64,000 bases of DNA from Delphinapterus leucas (Eukaryota; Chordata; Mammalia; Artiodactyla; Monodontidae). Both the position numbers and the translations under genes were made by a program. Below, one piece after another: positions 21,061 to 32,856 of the stretch (position 1 is the stretch's first letter; every line of letters starts with the position of its first letter). The notes beneath the pieces were generated by a model. The model was not told where the DNA came from. It ran no database searches and saw nothing but the letters and a program-made list of their open reading frames with translations. The stretch covers positions 24,180,815 through 24,244,814 of the forward strand of contig NW_022098007.1 of NCBI RefSeq assembly GCF_002288925.2, given 5' to 3'.

Positions 21061-24000
21061 ATGGGAAATGGAACATACGTATCGATAACTACCTTAAATG
21101 TAAATGGACTAAATGCTCCCACCAAAAGACACAGATTGGCTGAATGGATACAAAAACAAGATCCATATATATGCTGTCTACAAGAGACTCACCTCAGACC
21201 TAGAGACACATATAGACTGAAAGTAAGGGGATGGGAAAAGATATTCAATGCAAATGGAAACCAAAACAAAGCTGGAGTAGCAATTCTCATATCAGACAAA
21301 ATAGACTTGAAAAGAAAGACTATTACAAGAGACAAAGAAGGACACTACATAATAATCAAGGGATCGATCCATGAAGAAGATATAACAATTGTAAATATTT
21401 ATGCACCCAATATAGGAGCAGCCCAATACATAAGGGAAATACTAACAGCCACAAAAGGGGAAATGGACAGTAACACATTCATAGGAGGGGACTTTAACAC
21501 CCCACTTTCACCAACAGACAGATCATCCAAAATGAAAATAAATAAGGAAACACAAGCTTTAAATGATACATTAAACAAGATGGAGTTAATTGATATTTAT
21601 AGGACATTCCATCCAAAAACAACAAAATACACATTTTTCCCAAGTGCTCATGGAACATTCTCCAGGATAGATCATATCTTAGGTCACAAATCAAGCCTTG
21701 GTAAATTTAAGAAAATTGAAATTGTATCAAGTATCTTTTCTGACCACAACGCTATGAGACTAGACATCAATTACAGGAAAGGATCTGTAAAAAATACAAA
21801 CACATGGAGGCTAAACAATACACTACTTAATAACGAAGTGATCACTAAAGAAATCAAAGAGGAAATAAAAAAATACCTAGAAACAAATGAGAATGGAGAC
21901 ACGACGACCGAAAACTTACTGATGCAGCAAAAGCATTTCTAAGAGGAGAGTTTATAGCAATATAATCCTACCTTAAGAACCAAGAAACATCTCGACTAAA
22001 CAACCTAACCTTCCACCTAAAGCAATTAGAGAAAGAAGAACAAAAAGAACCCAAAGTTAGCAGAAGGAAAGAAATCATAAAAATCAGATCAGAAATAAGT
22101 GAAAAAGAAATGAAGGAAATGATAGCAAAGATCAATAAAACAAAAAGCTGGTTCTTTGAGAAGATAAACAAAATTGATAAACCATTAGACAGACTCATCA
22201 GAAAAAAATGGGAGAAGACTCAAATCAATAGAATTAGAAATGAAAAAGGAGAAGTAACAACTGACACTGCAGAAATACAAAAGATCATGAGAGATTACTA
22301 CAAGCAACTCTATGCCAATAAAATGGACAACTTGGAAGAAATGGACAAATTCTTAGGAATGCACAACCTGCCAAGACTGAATCAGGAAGAAATAGAAAAT
22401 ATGAACAGACCCATCAAAAGCACTGAAATTGAAACTGTGATTAAAAATCTTCCAACAAACAAAAGCCCAGGACCAGATGGCTTCACAGGCAAATTCTATC
22501 AAACATTTAGAGAAGAGCTAACACCTATCATTCTCAAACTCTTCCATAATATAGCAGAGGGAGGAACACTCCCAAACTCATTTTACGAGGCCACCATCAC
22601 CCTGATACCAAAACCAGACAAGGATGTCACGAAGAAAGAAAACTACAGGCCAATATCACTGATGAACATACATGCAAAAATCCTCAAGAAAATATTAGCA
22701 AACAGAATCCAACAGCACATTAAAAGGATCATACACCATGATTAAGTGGGGTTTATTCCAGGAATGCAAGCATTCTTCAACATACACAAATCAATCAACG
22801 TCATACCCCACATTAACCAATTGAAGGAGGAAAACCATAAGATCATCTCAATGTATGCAGAGAAAGCTTTCGACAAAATTCAGGACCCATATAGGATAAA
22901 AACCCTGCAGAAAGTAGGCATAGAGGGAACTTTCCTCAACATAATAAAGGTCATATATGACAATCCCATAGCCAACATCGTCCTCAGTGGTGAAAAACTG
23001 AAAGCATTTCCACTAAGATCAGGAACAAGAGAAGGTTGCCCACTCTCACCACTCTTACTCAACATAGTTTTGGAAGTTTTAGCCACAGCAATCAGAGGAG
23101 AAAAGGAAATAAAAGGAAACCAAATAGAAAAAGAAGAAATAAAGCTGTCACTGTTTGCAGATGACATGACACTATATATAGAGAAACCTAAAGATGCTAC
23201 CAGAAAACTATTAGAGCTAATCAATGAATTTGGTAAAGTAGCAGGATACAAAATTCATACACAGAAATCTCTGGCATTCCTATACACTAATGATGAAAAA
23301 TCTGAAAGTGAAATCAAGAAAACACTCCCATTTACCACTGCAACAAAAAGAATGAAATATCTAGGAATAAACCTACCTAAGGAGTAAAAGACCTGTATGC
23401 AGAAAATTATAAGAGACTGATGAAAGAAAATAAAGATGATACAAACAGATGGAGAGATATACCATGTTCTTGGATTGGAAGAATCAACATTGTGAAAATG
23501 AATCTACTACCCAAAGCAACCTACAGATTCAATGCAACCCCTATCAAACTACCACTGGCATTTTTCACAGAACTAGAACAAAAAATTTCACAATTTGTAT
23601 GGAAACACAAAACACCCCGAATAGCCAAAGCAATATTGAGAACGAGAAATGGAGAATCAGGCTCCCTGACTTCAGACTATATTACAAAGCTACAGTAATC
23701 AAGACAGTATGGTACTGGCACAAAAACAGAAAGATAGATCAATGGAAAAGGATAGAAAGCCCAGAGATAAACCCACGCACATATGGTCAACATATCTTTG
23801 ATAAAGGAGGCAGGAATGTACAGTGGAGAAAGGACAGCCTCTTCCATAAGTGGTGCTGGGAAAACTGAACAGGTACATGTTAAAGTATGAGATTAGATCA
23901 CTCCCTAACACCATATACAAAAATAAGCTCAAAATGGATTAAAGACCTACATGTAAGGCCAGAAACTATCAAACTCTTAGAGGAAAACCTATGCAGAACA

Positions 24001-24285
24001 CTCTATGACACAAATCACAGAAGATCCTTTTTGACCCACATCCTAGAGAAATGGAAATAAAAACAAAAATAAACAAATGGGACCTAATGAAACTTAAAAG
24101 CTTTTGCACAGCAAAGGAAACCATAAACAAGACCAAAAGACAACCCTCAGAATGGGAGAAAATATTTGCAAATGAAGCAACTGACAAAGGATTAATCTCC
24201 TAAATATACAAGCAGCTCATGCAGCTCAATAACATAAAAACAAACAACCCAATCCAAAAATGGGCAGAAGACCTAAATAGACATG
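21061..24285 (+). pseudogene. L1 ORF2 (endonuclease/reverse transcriptase) remnant
   Basis: The first open part (21061-21942, 293 codons) is an almost complete AP-type endonuclease: LNVNGLN near residue 13, QETHL near residue 41, GGDFNTPLS near residue 143 and SDHNAMRLDI near residue 230 carry the catalytic Asn, Glu, Asp and Asp-His. A frameshift follows before residue 294. The reverse-transcriptase region continues in another frame (22110-23387), split by a TAA at 22743-22745, with SPGPDGF, the FADD catalytic motif at 23154-23165 and the thumb region. One-base losses near 23385 and 23600 shift the frame twice more (about 23420-23698 and 23449-23868). The C-terminal cysteine motif is lost with the 3' truncation. 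Nonfunctional. Confidence 0.88.
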
Positions 24286-24805
24286 AGTTTTTTCTCTGAC
24301 AATGCAAATTATCTTTCCATTTTCTTCATAGGCAGTTATGCAGAGCAAAAGTGTAAAATTTTAATGTCATCCAATTTATCAATTCATTTTCTTAAATGGA
24401 TTTTGTTTTGGCTCTCATCATTAAGAACAATTTGCCAAGAGCTAAGTCAAACAAATTTTCTCCTATAGTTAGGACTACATGTTTTATAGTTTTGCATTTT
24501 ACATTTAAATCCATGATCCATTTTGAGTTAATTTGGGTAGATATGAGGTTTAGCTCAAGGTTTGCTTTTAAAATGTATGCGTGTTTAACTGATCCAGAAC
24601 CTAGTATAAAAAAGACTGTCGTAAAAACAAAACAAAACAAAAACTGTCTTTCTTTCATTAAATTGATTTTAGGAATTTATGAAAAATAGGCTGGGCATAT
24701 TTCTGCAAATCAATTTCTGGGTTCTCTATTCTGTTTCATTGATATATGTCTCTTTCCCTCCATCAAAACCATGCAGACTTGATAATGGTAACAATCTAAT
24801 GCTTT
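24286..24805 (-). mobile_element. Old L1 ORF2 C-terminal part, antisense
   Basis: Minus-strand L1 ORF2 C-terminal region ('tttcattgatatatgtctc', 'ccatgatccattttgagtta'). It is interrupted by the sense L1 at 24821-25560. Similar sequence recurs at 26200-26640, so two copies of this part of old L1 lie here. Confidence 0.7.
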
Positions 24806-24820
24806 AAAATCAGGTAGAGA

Positions 24821-25560
24821 ACTGTTGACAGGAATGTAAATTGGTGTAGCCCCTATGGAAAACAGTATGAAGGTTTCTTATGAACCAGCAATCCCACTCC
24901 TGGACATATATTCAGAAAAAACAAAAACTCTTAATTCAAAAAGATACATGCACCCCAATGTTCATAGCAGCACTATTTACAATAGCTAAGATATGGAAGC
25001 AACCTAAATGTCCATCAACAGATGAATGGATAAAGAAGATGTGGAACATATGTACAATGGAATATTACTCAGCCATAAAAAAGAATATTATAATGCCACT
25101 TGCAGCAACACATATTGACCTAGAGATTATCATAGTAAGTGAAGTAAGTCAGACAAAGAAAGACAAATATCATATGATATCACTTATATGTGGAATGTAA
25201 AAAAAATGATACAAATGATCTTATTTGCAAAACAGAAATAGTCACAGACATAGAAAACTAAGTTATGGTTACCAAAGGGGAAAGGGGTGGAGGGATGAAC
25301 TGTGAATTTGGGATTAACAAATACATACTACTATATATAAAATATCCAACAAGGATCTACTGTATAGCACAGGGAGCTATATTCAATACCTTGTAATAAC
25401 CAATAATGGAAAATATGAAAAAGAACATATATGTATGTATGTGTATATACATATATATATACACACACACACACAAAAACATAACAGAATCACTTTGCTA
25501 TAATCCTGAATCATTGTAAGTCAACTATACTTCAATAAAATAAAAATGAAATAAATTTTA
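24821..25560 (+). mobile_element. 5'-truncated L1 3' end with TSD
   Basis: Sense L1 from the ORF2 C-terminus through the 3'UTR ('acaacaaggatctactgtatagcaca', 'ttcaataaaat') to an A-rich tail. TSD aaaatcaggtagaga (24806-24820) versus aaaaccaggtagaga (25561-25575). It carries an ATGT/AC simple repeat at about 25430-25475. Confidence 0.9.
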
Positions 25561-25575
25561 AAAACCAGGTAGAGA

Positions 25576-27295
25576 GTTAACAGTCACTATATAATTCTTT
25601 TAATAAATTGTTTAATCCATTCTAGTTGCATTTTCTTTCCTGCTGAGTGACATCTTAGTTGCTTCCAAATTTGGGCATTAATGAATTAAGCTGCTACAAG
25701 TATACATGTGCAGGTGTTTGTGGGGACATAAATTTTCAACTTCTATGGGTAAATACCAATAAGCACAATTGGCAGATTACATTGTAACAGTAATGCTTAC
25801 TTTTGTAAGAAGCCACTGAACTATATTCCAAAGTAGCTATACTGTTGTGCATTCCCACCAGCAATGTACAAAAGTTCCTGTTACTCCAGACCCCCACCAG
25901 AAGGTGGTTTTTATGTGTCCTGGATTGTGACCATTCTAATAGGTGTACAGTGGTATCTCCTTTTTATGTTCATTTGCATTTCCCTGATAACGTATGATGT
26001 GGAGAATCTTTCATATGCATATTTCCCATCTGTATATCTTCTTTGGTGGGATGTATGTTAGTTCCTCCATTTACTTTTTAATCAGATTGCATTCTTATTA
26101 TTGAACTTTTAGAGTTCTTTGCATATTGTAGATAATAGTTTCTTATCAGATGTATCTTTTGCAAATATTTTCTACCAGTCTCTGGCTTGTCTTCCTATTC
26201 TCTTGACATTGACTTTTATGAAACAAAACTTTTTAACAAAATCCAGCTTTTCAATTATTTATTTCATGAATGTGACTTTGGTGTTGTACCAAAAGAGTCA
26301 TTGCCAAACCAAAGATGACCAAAGGTTTTCTCCTATGTAACCTTCTAGGAGTCTTACAGTTTCACATTTAGGTCTATGACCAATTTGTAGTTGATTTTTG
26401 TGACGAGTGTAAGATCTGGGTCTAGATTTTTTTTTTTTTTTACATGTGTAAGTCTGGTTGTTCCAGCAACACTTGTCACAGATACCATCTTAGCTCCATT
26501 ATATTGCCTTACCTCCTTTGTCAAAGATCAGTTGACTATATTTATGCAGATATATTTCTGAGCTCTATATTCTACACTATTGACCTAGTTGTCTATTCTT
26601 TGACAATGCCACACTGTCTTGATAGAAAACGTTAAAGATGAGTAGGTTCAGTTCTCTGACTTTGCTCTTTTCCATCAATGTTTGTGCTGGTAATTCTGAG
26701 TCTTTTGCCTCTCCATATGAACTTCAAACTCAGTTGCTCAACATCCACAAAATGTCTGCTAAGATTTTATTTGGGATTTTATTTAATCCATAGATCAAGT
26801 AGGGAAGAACTAACAACTTGATAATGTCTATCCATTTATTTAGTTTTTGATTACATTCATCAAACGTTTCTGGTTTTCCTCAAAAAGACCTTGTATATAT
26901 TTTGTTAGATTTATATCTAAGTATTTCATTTCCAGGGGGAGAAGTGCTAATATAAAAGGTATTGTATTTTTAAATTCAAATTGTACTCGTTAATCACTTA
27001 TAAATAAAAAATCAATTGACTTCTGTATATTAACTTTATATCATACAACTTTGCTATAATCACTTAGCTCCAGGATGTTTTTTCTTGATACTTTAGGATT
27101 TTCTGCATAGACATTTATATCATCTCTGAAAAAGACAAATTTCTTCCTAACCAATCTGTTTATACATTATTTCCTTTTCTTGTACTATTGTTTGAGTTAG
27201 GACTTCCAGAATGACATATAAAAGGAGTGGTGAGATGAGACATCCTTGCCTTGTTTCAATCTTAGCAGAAAATTGGCTATTTAACTACCATTAAG
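25576..27295 (-). mobile_element. Old L1, antisense (3' end through ORF2)
   Basis: Reading rightward, the antisense follows the expected order of an L1: 3' end and ORF2 C-terminus ('cattcccaccagcaatgta'), then upstream ORF2 ('cctcctttgtcaaagatcag', 'gacatccttgccttgtttc') to about 27295. It continues at 31072 after the inserted sense L1 pair. Confidence 0.78.
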
Positions 27296-27304
27296 AATGA
27301 TATT

Positions 27305-29640
27305 GCCCTTCAACATCCATTTATGATAAAAACTCTCCAGAAAGTGGGCATAGAGGAAACATACCTTGACATAATAAAGGCCATATGTGACAACTCCATA
27401 GTTAACATCACAGTCAATGGTGAAAAGCTGAAAGCATTTCCCCTAAGATCAGGAACAAGACAAGGATGCCCACGCTCACCACTTTTATTCAACATAGTTT
27501 TGGAAGCCCTAACCACAGGAATCAGAGAAAAAAAAGAAGTAAAAGGAATCCAAATTTGAAAAGTAGTAAAATTGCCACTCTTTGCAGGTGACATGATACT
27601 ATACATAGAAAATCCTAAAGATGACAGCAGAACATTCTTAGACCTTGTCAATGAAGTTGCAAAGTTGCAGGATATAAAATATACAGAAATTTGTGGCACT
27701 CCTATACACTAACAATTAACTATCAGAAAGAGAAATTAAGGAAACAATCCCATTTACCATTGCATCGAAAAGAATAAAATACCTAGGAGGTATAAACCTA
27801 CCTAAGGAGGTAAAAGAACTATATTACAAAAACTATAAGATGCTTATTAAAGAAATTGAAGATGACACAAACAGGTGGAAAGATATACAGTGTTCTTGGA
27901 TTAGAAGAATCAATATTGTTAAAATGACCATACTACCCAAGGCAATTTATAGATTCAATGCAATCCCTATCAAATTACCAATGGCACTTTTCACAGAACT
28001 AGAACAAAATATTTTAAATTTGTATGAAAACACAAAAGACCACAAATAGTGAAAGCAATTTTGAAAAAGAAGAATGGAGCTAGAGGAATCAGGTGCCCCA
28101 TCTTCAGACTATACTACAAAGCTATAGTAATAAAAACAGTATGGTACTGGCACAAAAACAGTCATGTACATCAGTGGAAAAGGATAGAAAGCCCAGAAAT
28201 AAACCCACACATTTATGGTCAATTAATCTATGACAAAGGAGGCAATAATATACAACAGAAAAAAGACAGTCTCTTCAATAGGTGGTGCTGGGGAAACTGG
28301 ACAGCTACTTGTAAAAGAATGAAAGTAGAATACTCTCAAACACCATACACAAAAGTAAATTCAACATGAATTAAAGACCTAAATGTAAGACTGGATACCA
28401 TAGAACACCTTGAGGAAAACACAGGCAGAACACTCTTTGAAATAAATCACAGCAGTATCTTTTTGGACCTGTCTCCTAGAATAGTGGAAATAAAAACAAA
28501 AATAAACAAATGGGACATAATTAAACTTAAAAGCTTTTGCACAGCAAAGGAAACCATAAACAAAACGAAAAGATAACCTACAGAATGGGAGAAAATATTT
28601 GCAAACGATTTGACCAACAGGAATTAATTTCCAAAATATACAAACAGCTCATACAACTCAACAACAAAAGAACAAACCAAATAAAAAAATGGGCAGAAGA
28701 TCTAAATAGACATTTCTCCAAAGAGGACATAGAGATGGCCAACAGGAACAAGAAAAAATGCTCAGCATCGCTAATTATCAGAGAAAAGCAATCAAAACAA
28801 CAAGGAGGTATCACTTCACACTGGTCAGAATGGCCATCATCCGAACATCTACAAACAATAAATGCTGGAGAGGGTGTGGAGAAAAGTGAACCTTCCTACA
28901 CTGTTGGTAGGAATGTAAATTGGTACAGCCACTATGGAGAACAGTGTGGAGGTTTGTTAAAAAACTAAAAATAGAGCTACCGTATGATCCACCAGTCCCA
29001 CTCCTGGGCATATACTCAGAGAAAACCATAATCTGAAAAGGTACATGCACCCCAATGTTCATATCAGCACTATTTACAATAGCCAAGAAATGGAAGCAAC
29101 ATAAATGCCCATTGACAGAGGAATGGATATATAAGATGAGGAACATAAATACAATGGACTATTACTCAGCCATAAAAAAGAATGAAATAATGCCATTTGC
29201 TGTGACTTAGATGAACCTAGAGATTGACATACTGAGTGAAGTTAGTCAGAGAAAGACAAATATCAAGTGATACACTTATATGTGGAATCTAAAAAAGTGG
29301 TACAAATGAACCTATTTACAAAACAGAAATAGAGTCACAGATGTAGAAAACAAACTTATGGTTACCAAAGGGAAGGGGAGTGAATGGATAATTAGGAGAT
29401 TAGGATTAACATATACACACTACTATGTATAAAACAGATAAACAACAAGGACCTAATGTATAGCACAGGGAACTATATTCAATATTTTGTAATAACCTAT
29501 AAGGAAAAAGAATCTGAAAAAAAATATACATTCAGTTATACAAACATACATGTATGTATGTATGTATGTAAAACTGAATCACTGTGCTGTACACCTGAAA
29601 CTAACATGACATTATAAATCAAGTATTTTTCAATTAAAAA
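27305..29640 (+). mobile_element. 5'-truncated L1, ORF2 to 3' end
   Basis: Begins in the reverse-transcriptase palm ('aaaactctccagaaagtggg') and runs to the 3'UTR and a short A tail (about 29630-29640). The catalytic FADD appears as FAGD (near 27577-27592), a loss of a catalytic aspartate. Several frameshifts separate the pieces at 27323-27559, 27840-28049, 28049-28369 and 28537-28968. A (TATG)n run lies at about 29549-29571. Confidence 0.87.
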
Positions 29641-31062
29641 AACAGAAATAAACCTATGCACTTATGGTCAATTAATCTATGACAAAGGAGGCAAGAATAT
29701 ACAATGGAGAAAAGACACTCTCTTCAATAAGCGTGCTGGGAACACTAGATACCTACATGTAAAGGAATAAAATTAGAACATCCTCGAACACCACATACAA
29801 AAATAGTATCAAAATGGACTAAAGACCTAAATATAAGAGCAGAAACCACAAAACTCCTAAAGGAAAATACAGGCAGAACACTTTTTGAGATAAATCAATA
29901 GTAGAAATATCTTTTGGGGCCTCTCTCCCAAAGCAAAGGAAATAAAAACAAAAATAAACAAATGGGACCTAATTAAACTAAAAAGCTTTTGCACAGCAAA
30001 GGAAACTATCAACAAAATGAACAGACAGCCTAGAGAATGGGAGAAAATATTTGCAAATGATATGACGGATAAGAGATTAATATCCAGCATATATAAACAG
30101 CTCATACAACTCAACAGAAAAACAACCACCTAATTTAAAAATGGGCAGAAGAACCAAATAGACATTTTTCCAAAGAGGAAATGCAGGTCACCAACAGGCA
30201 CATGAAAGGATGCTCAACATCACTAATCATCAGGGAAATGCAAATCAAGACCAGAATTAGACATCACCTCACACCTTTCAGAATGGCTATCACCAAAAAG
30301 TCTATGAATAACAAATGTTGGCGAGGATGTGGAGAAAAGGGAACCCTAGTACACTGTTGGTGGGAATGTAAATTGGTGCAGCCACTATGGAGAACAGTAT
30401 GGAGGTTCCTTATAATACTAAAAACAGAGTTAGCATATGATCCAGTGATCCCACTCCTTGGCATATATTCAGAGAAAACCCTTAATTCGAAAAGATACAT
30501 GTTCCCCAATGTTCTTGCAGCACTATTTCTGGTAGCCAAGGCATGAAAGCAATCTCAGATTCCATGGACAGATGAATTGATAAAGAAAATGTGGTACATA
30601 TATACCATGGAATAGTACTCAGCTAGAAAAAAGAATGAAATAACAGAATTTTCAGCAACATGGATGGACCTAGAAATTATACTAAGTGAAGTAAATCAGA
30701 CAGAAGACAAATATATATCACTTATTTGTGGAATCTAAAAAATGATACAAATGAACTTATTTGCAAAACAGAAATAGACTCACAGAACAGAACCTTATGG
30801 CTACCAAAGGGGAAAGAGGGAGGGAGGAATAAATTAGGGGTTTGGGATTAAAATATACACAGTGCTCTATATAAAATAGATAACCAACAAGGACCTACTG
30901 TATAGCACAGGGAACTATAGTCAATATCTTGTAATAACCTATAATGGAAAATAATCTTAAAAAATATATATATATATATCAATCACTTTGCTGTACAACT
31001 GAAACTAACACATTTAAATCAACTATATTTCAATAAAACATTTTTAAAATACAATTTTAAAA
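29641..31062 (+). mobile_element. Second 5'-truncated L1 directly behind the first
   Basis: Starts in the ORF2 C-terminal region (agaaataaacctatgcactt) immediately after the tail of the preceding L1 and runs to 3'UTR and an A-rich tail at about 31030-31062. The pair is bounded by a weak duplication: aatgatatt (27296-27304) and aatggtatt (31063-31071). Confidence 0.85.
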
Positions 31063-31634
31063 AATGGTATTAGCTGTAGGTTTTTTGAATAAGTTTTTAT
31101 CAGGTTAAGGATGTTACTCTTTATTCTTTATTTTTTTACAAATCATGTATGGGTTTTGGATTTTGTCAAATGATTTTTACTGCATCTATTTATATGACCA
31201 TATGATTTTTCTTTTTTTAGCCTGTTGATGTGATGGATTACAGAAACTGATTTTTGAATGTTGAAACCATGTTCCATACATGGGATAAATTCCGTAAGTT
31301 CACGGCTTAAAAATTTTAATACATATTTGGATTTGATATATTTTGTTAAGGATTTTTACATCTGTGTTCATGAAATACAGGTTTGTAGTATTCTTTTAAC
31401 GTCTTTGATTTTGATATATGGTAATTGTGGTCCAATTGTATGAGTTAGGAAATATTCCTACTGCTTCTATCTTCTGGAAGACTTTGCAGAGTATTGATAT
31501 AGTTTCTTCCATAAATTGTTGATAGAATTCCCCAGTGAATCCATCTAGGCCTTATGCTTTCCCTTATTGAAGGTTGTTATTTATCGATTTAATTTCTGTA
31601 ATACATAAGGGCTTATTCAAATTGTCTATTTGTT

Positions 31635-31823
31635 GGGCTTCCCTGGTGGCGCAGTGGTTGAGAGTCCACCTGCCGATGCAGGGGACACGGGTTCGTGCCC
31701 CGGTCCGGGAGGATCCCACATGTTGCGGAGCAGCTGGGCCCGTGAGCCATGGCTGCTGAGCCTGTGCTCTGCAGTGGGAGAAGCCACAACAGTGAGAGGT
31801 CCGCGTACTGCCAAAAAAAAAAA
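31635..31823 (+). mobile_element. CHR-type SINE, short form, perfect TSD
   Basis: Head gggcttccctggtggcgcag to a 12-A tail; the part after the B box lacks a short segment seen in other copies. TSD attgtctatttgtt at 31621-31634 and 31824-31837, 14 of 14 identical. Confidence 0.95.
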
Positions 31824-32651
31824 ATTGTCTATTTGTTAAGGAATTGTACATCTATATTAAACTGATATTAGTCTGTAGTTTACTTATGTATTTTATTTAT
31901 TTTTTAAGTTCATTTGCCTTTGATATAAAGGCAACAACCTAGTCTTACAGAATGAGTTAAGAAGTGCTTTTCTTTTTTATTTTCTGAAAGAGATCACATG
32001 CAAATTGGTGATAAATCTGAAAATATTTAGTTCGTTTTTGCAGTAAAACAAAGTGGGCCTGGAGATCTTTTTTCCAGGAGTTTTAAAATTATAAATGTAA
32101 ATAAGTTGTTATTGGACTATTCATTTTACTTCTTTTAGCGAGTAACAGTAATTTGTGTTCTTTGAGGTATTGGTCCATTTCATTTAATGTGTCTAACTCA
32201 AGCATGGCAAGTTATTCATATTTTCTCATTTCTTTAAGGTCTTCATAGTTTATTGTTATATCTTGTTTCTCTTGTGTTATTGAACTATTTGTGGCTTCAC
32301 TTTTTTCCCAGTCTTGGTAGAGGTTTGTTAATTTCAACAAGCCTTTCAATGAAACAGCTTATGTTTCATTTTCTCTATTGTTTTGTGCATTGTTTCATCA
32401 GTTTCTGGTCTTATCTTTTTTCATTCTCTTCTTCTTGTTTTGTATTTAATTTGCCATTCTTTTCCTAGTTTCTTAAGGTGTTTACTGATTTTGCGGTTTT
32501 TGTGTTTTCTGATGTGTGTATTCAATGATATGTTTCTTGCAGCACTGATTGAGCTGTATCTTACATATTTAATATTTTTTGTCATTTTTAGGTATTTGTA
32601 TTTCTTGAAAGACATTTTCTTTCATCAGTGGGTTATTTAAAAGTATGTTTT

Positions 32652-32856
32652 GGGCTTCCCTGGTGGTGCAGTGGTTGGGAGTCCGCCTGCTGATGCAGGG
32701 GATGTGGGTTCATGCCCCGGTCCGGGAAGATCCCACATGCCGTGGAGCGGCTAGGCCCGTGAGCCATGGCCGCTGGGCCTGTGCGTCCAAAGCCTGTGCT
32801 CCGCAACGGGAGAGGCCACAACAGTGAGAGGCCTGCGTACCCCCCCCAAAAAAAGA
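32652..32856 (+). mobile_element. CHR-type SINE, short form
   Basis: Canonical body with an unusual C7 run before the tail (about 32841-32847). TSD aaaagtatgtttt at 32639-32651 and 32857-32869, identical. Confidence 0.94.

Larger units (their letters stand above)
18069..24285 (+). mobile_element. Nearly full-length L1, 3'-truncated
   Basis: The most complete L1 here. It starts gggcttctgggaaggtggcg, a full-length-type 5' end, and has a 2-kb 5'UTR (18069-20118), ORF1 (20119-21002), a 58-bp spacer, and ORF2 from 21061. At about 24285, within the last part of ORF2, it stops abruptly against antisense old L1. There is no 3'UTR or poly(A). Loss of the 3' end points to a later deletion or rearrangement, because L1 insertion normally truncates the 5' end. 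Confidence 0.88.
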
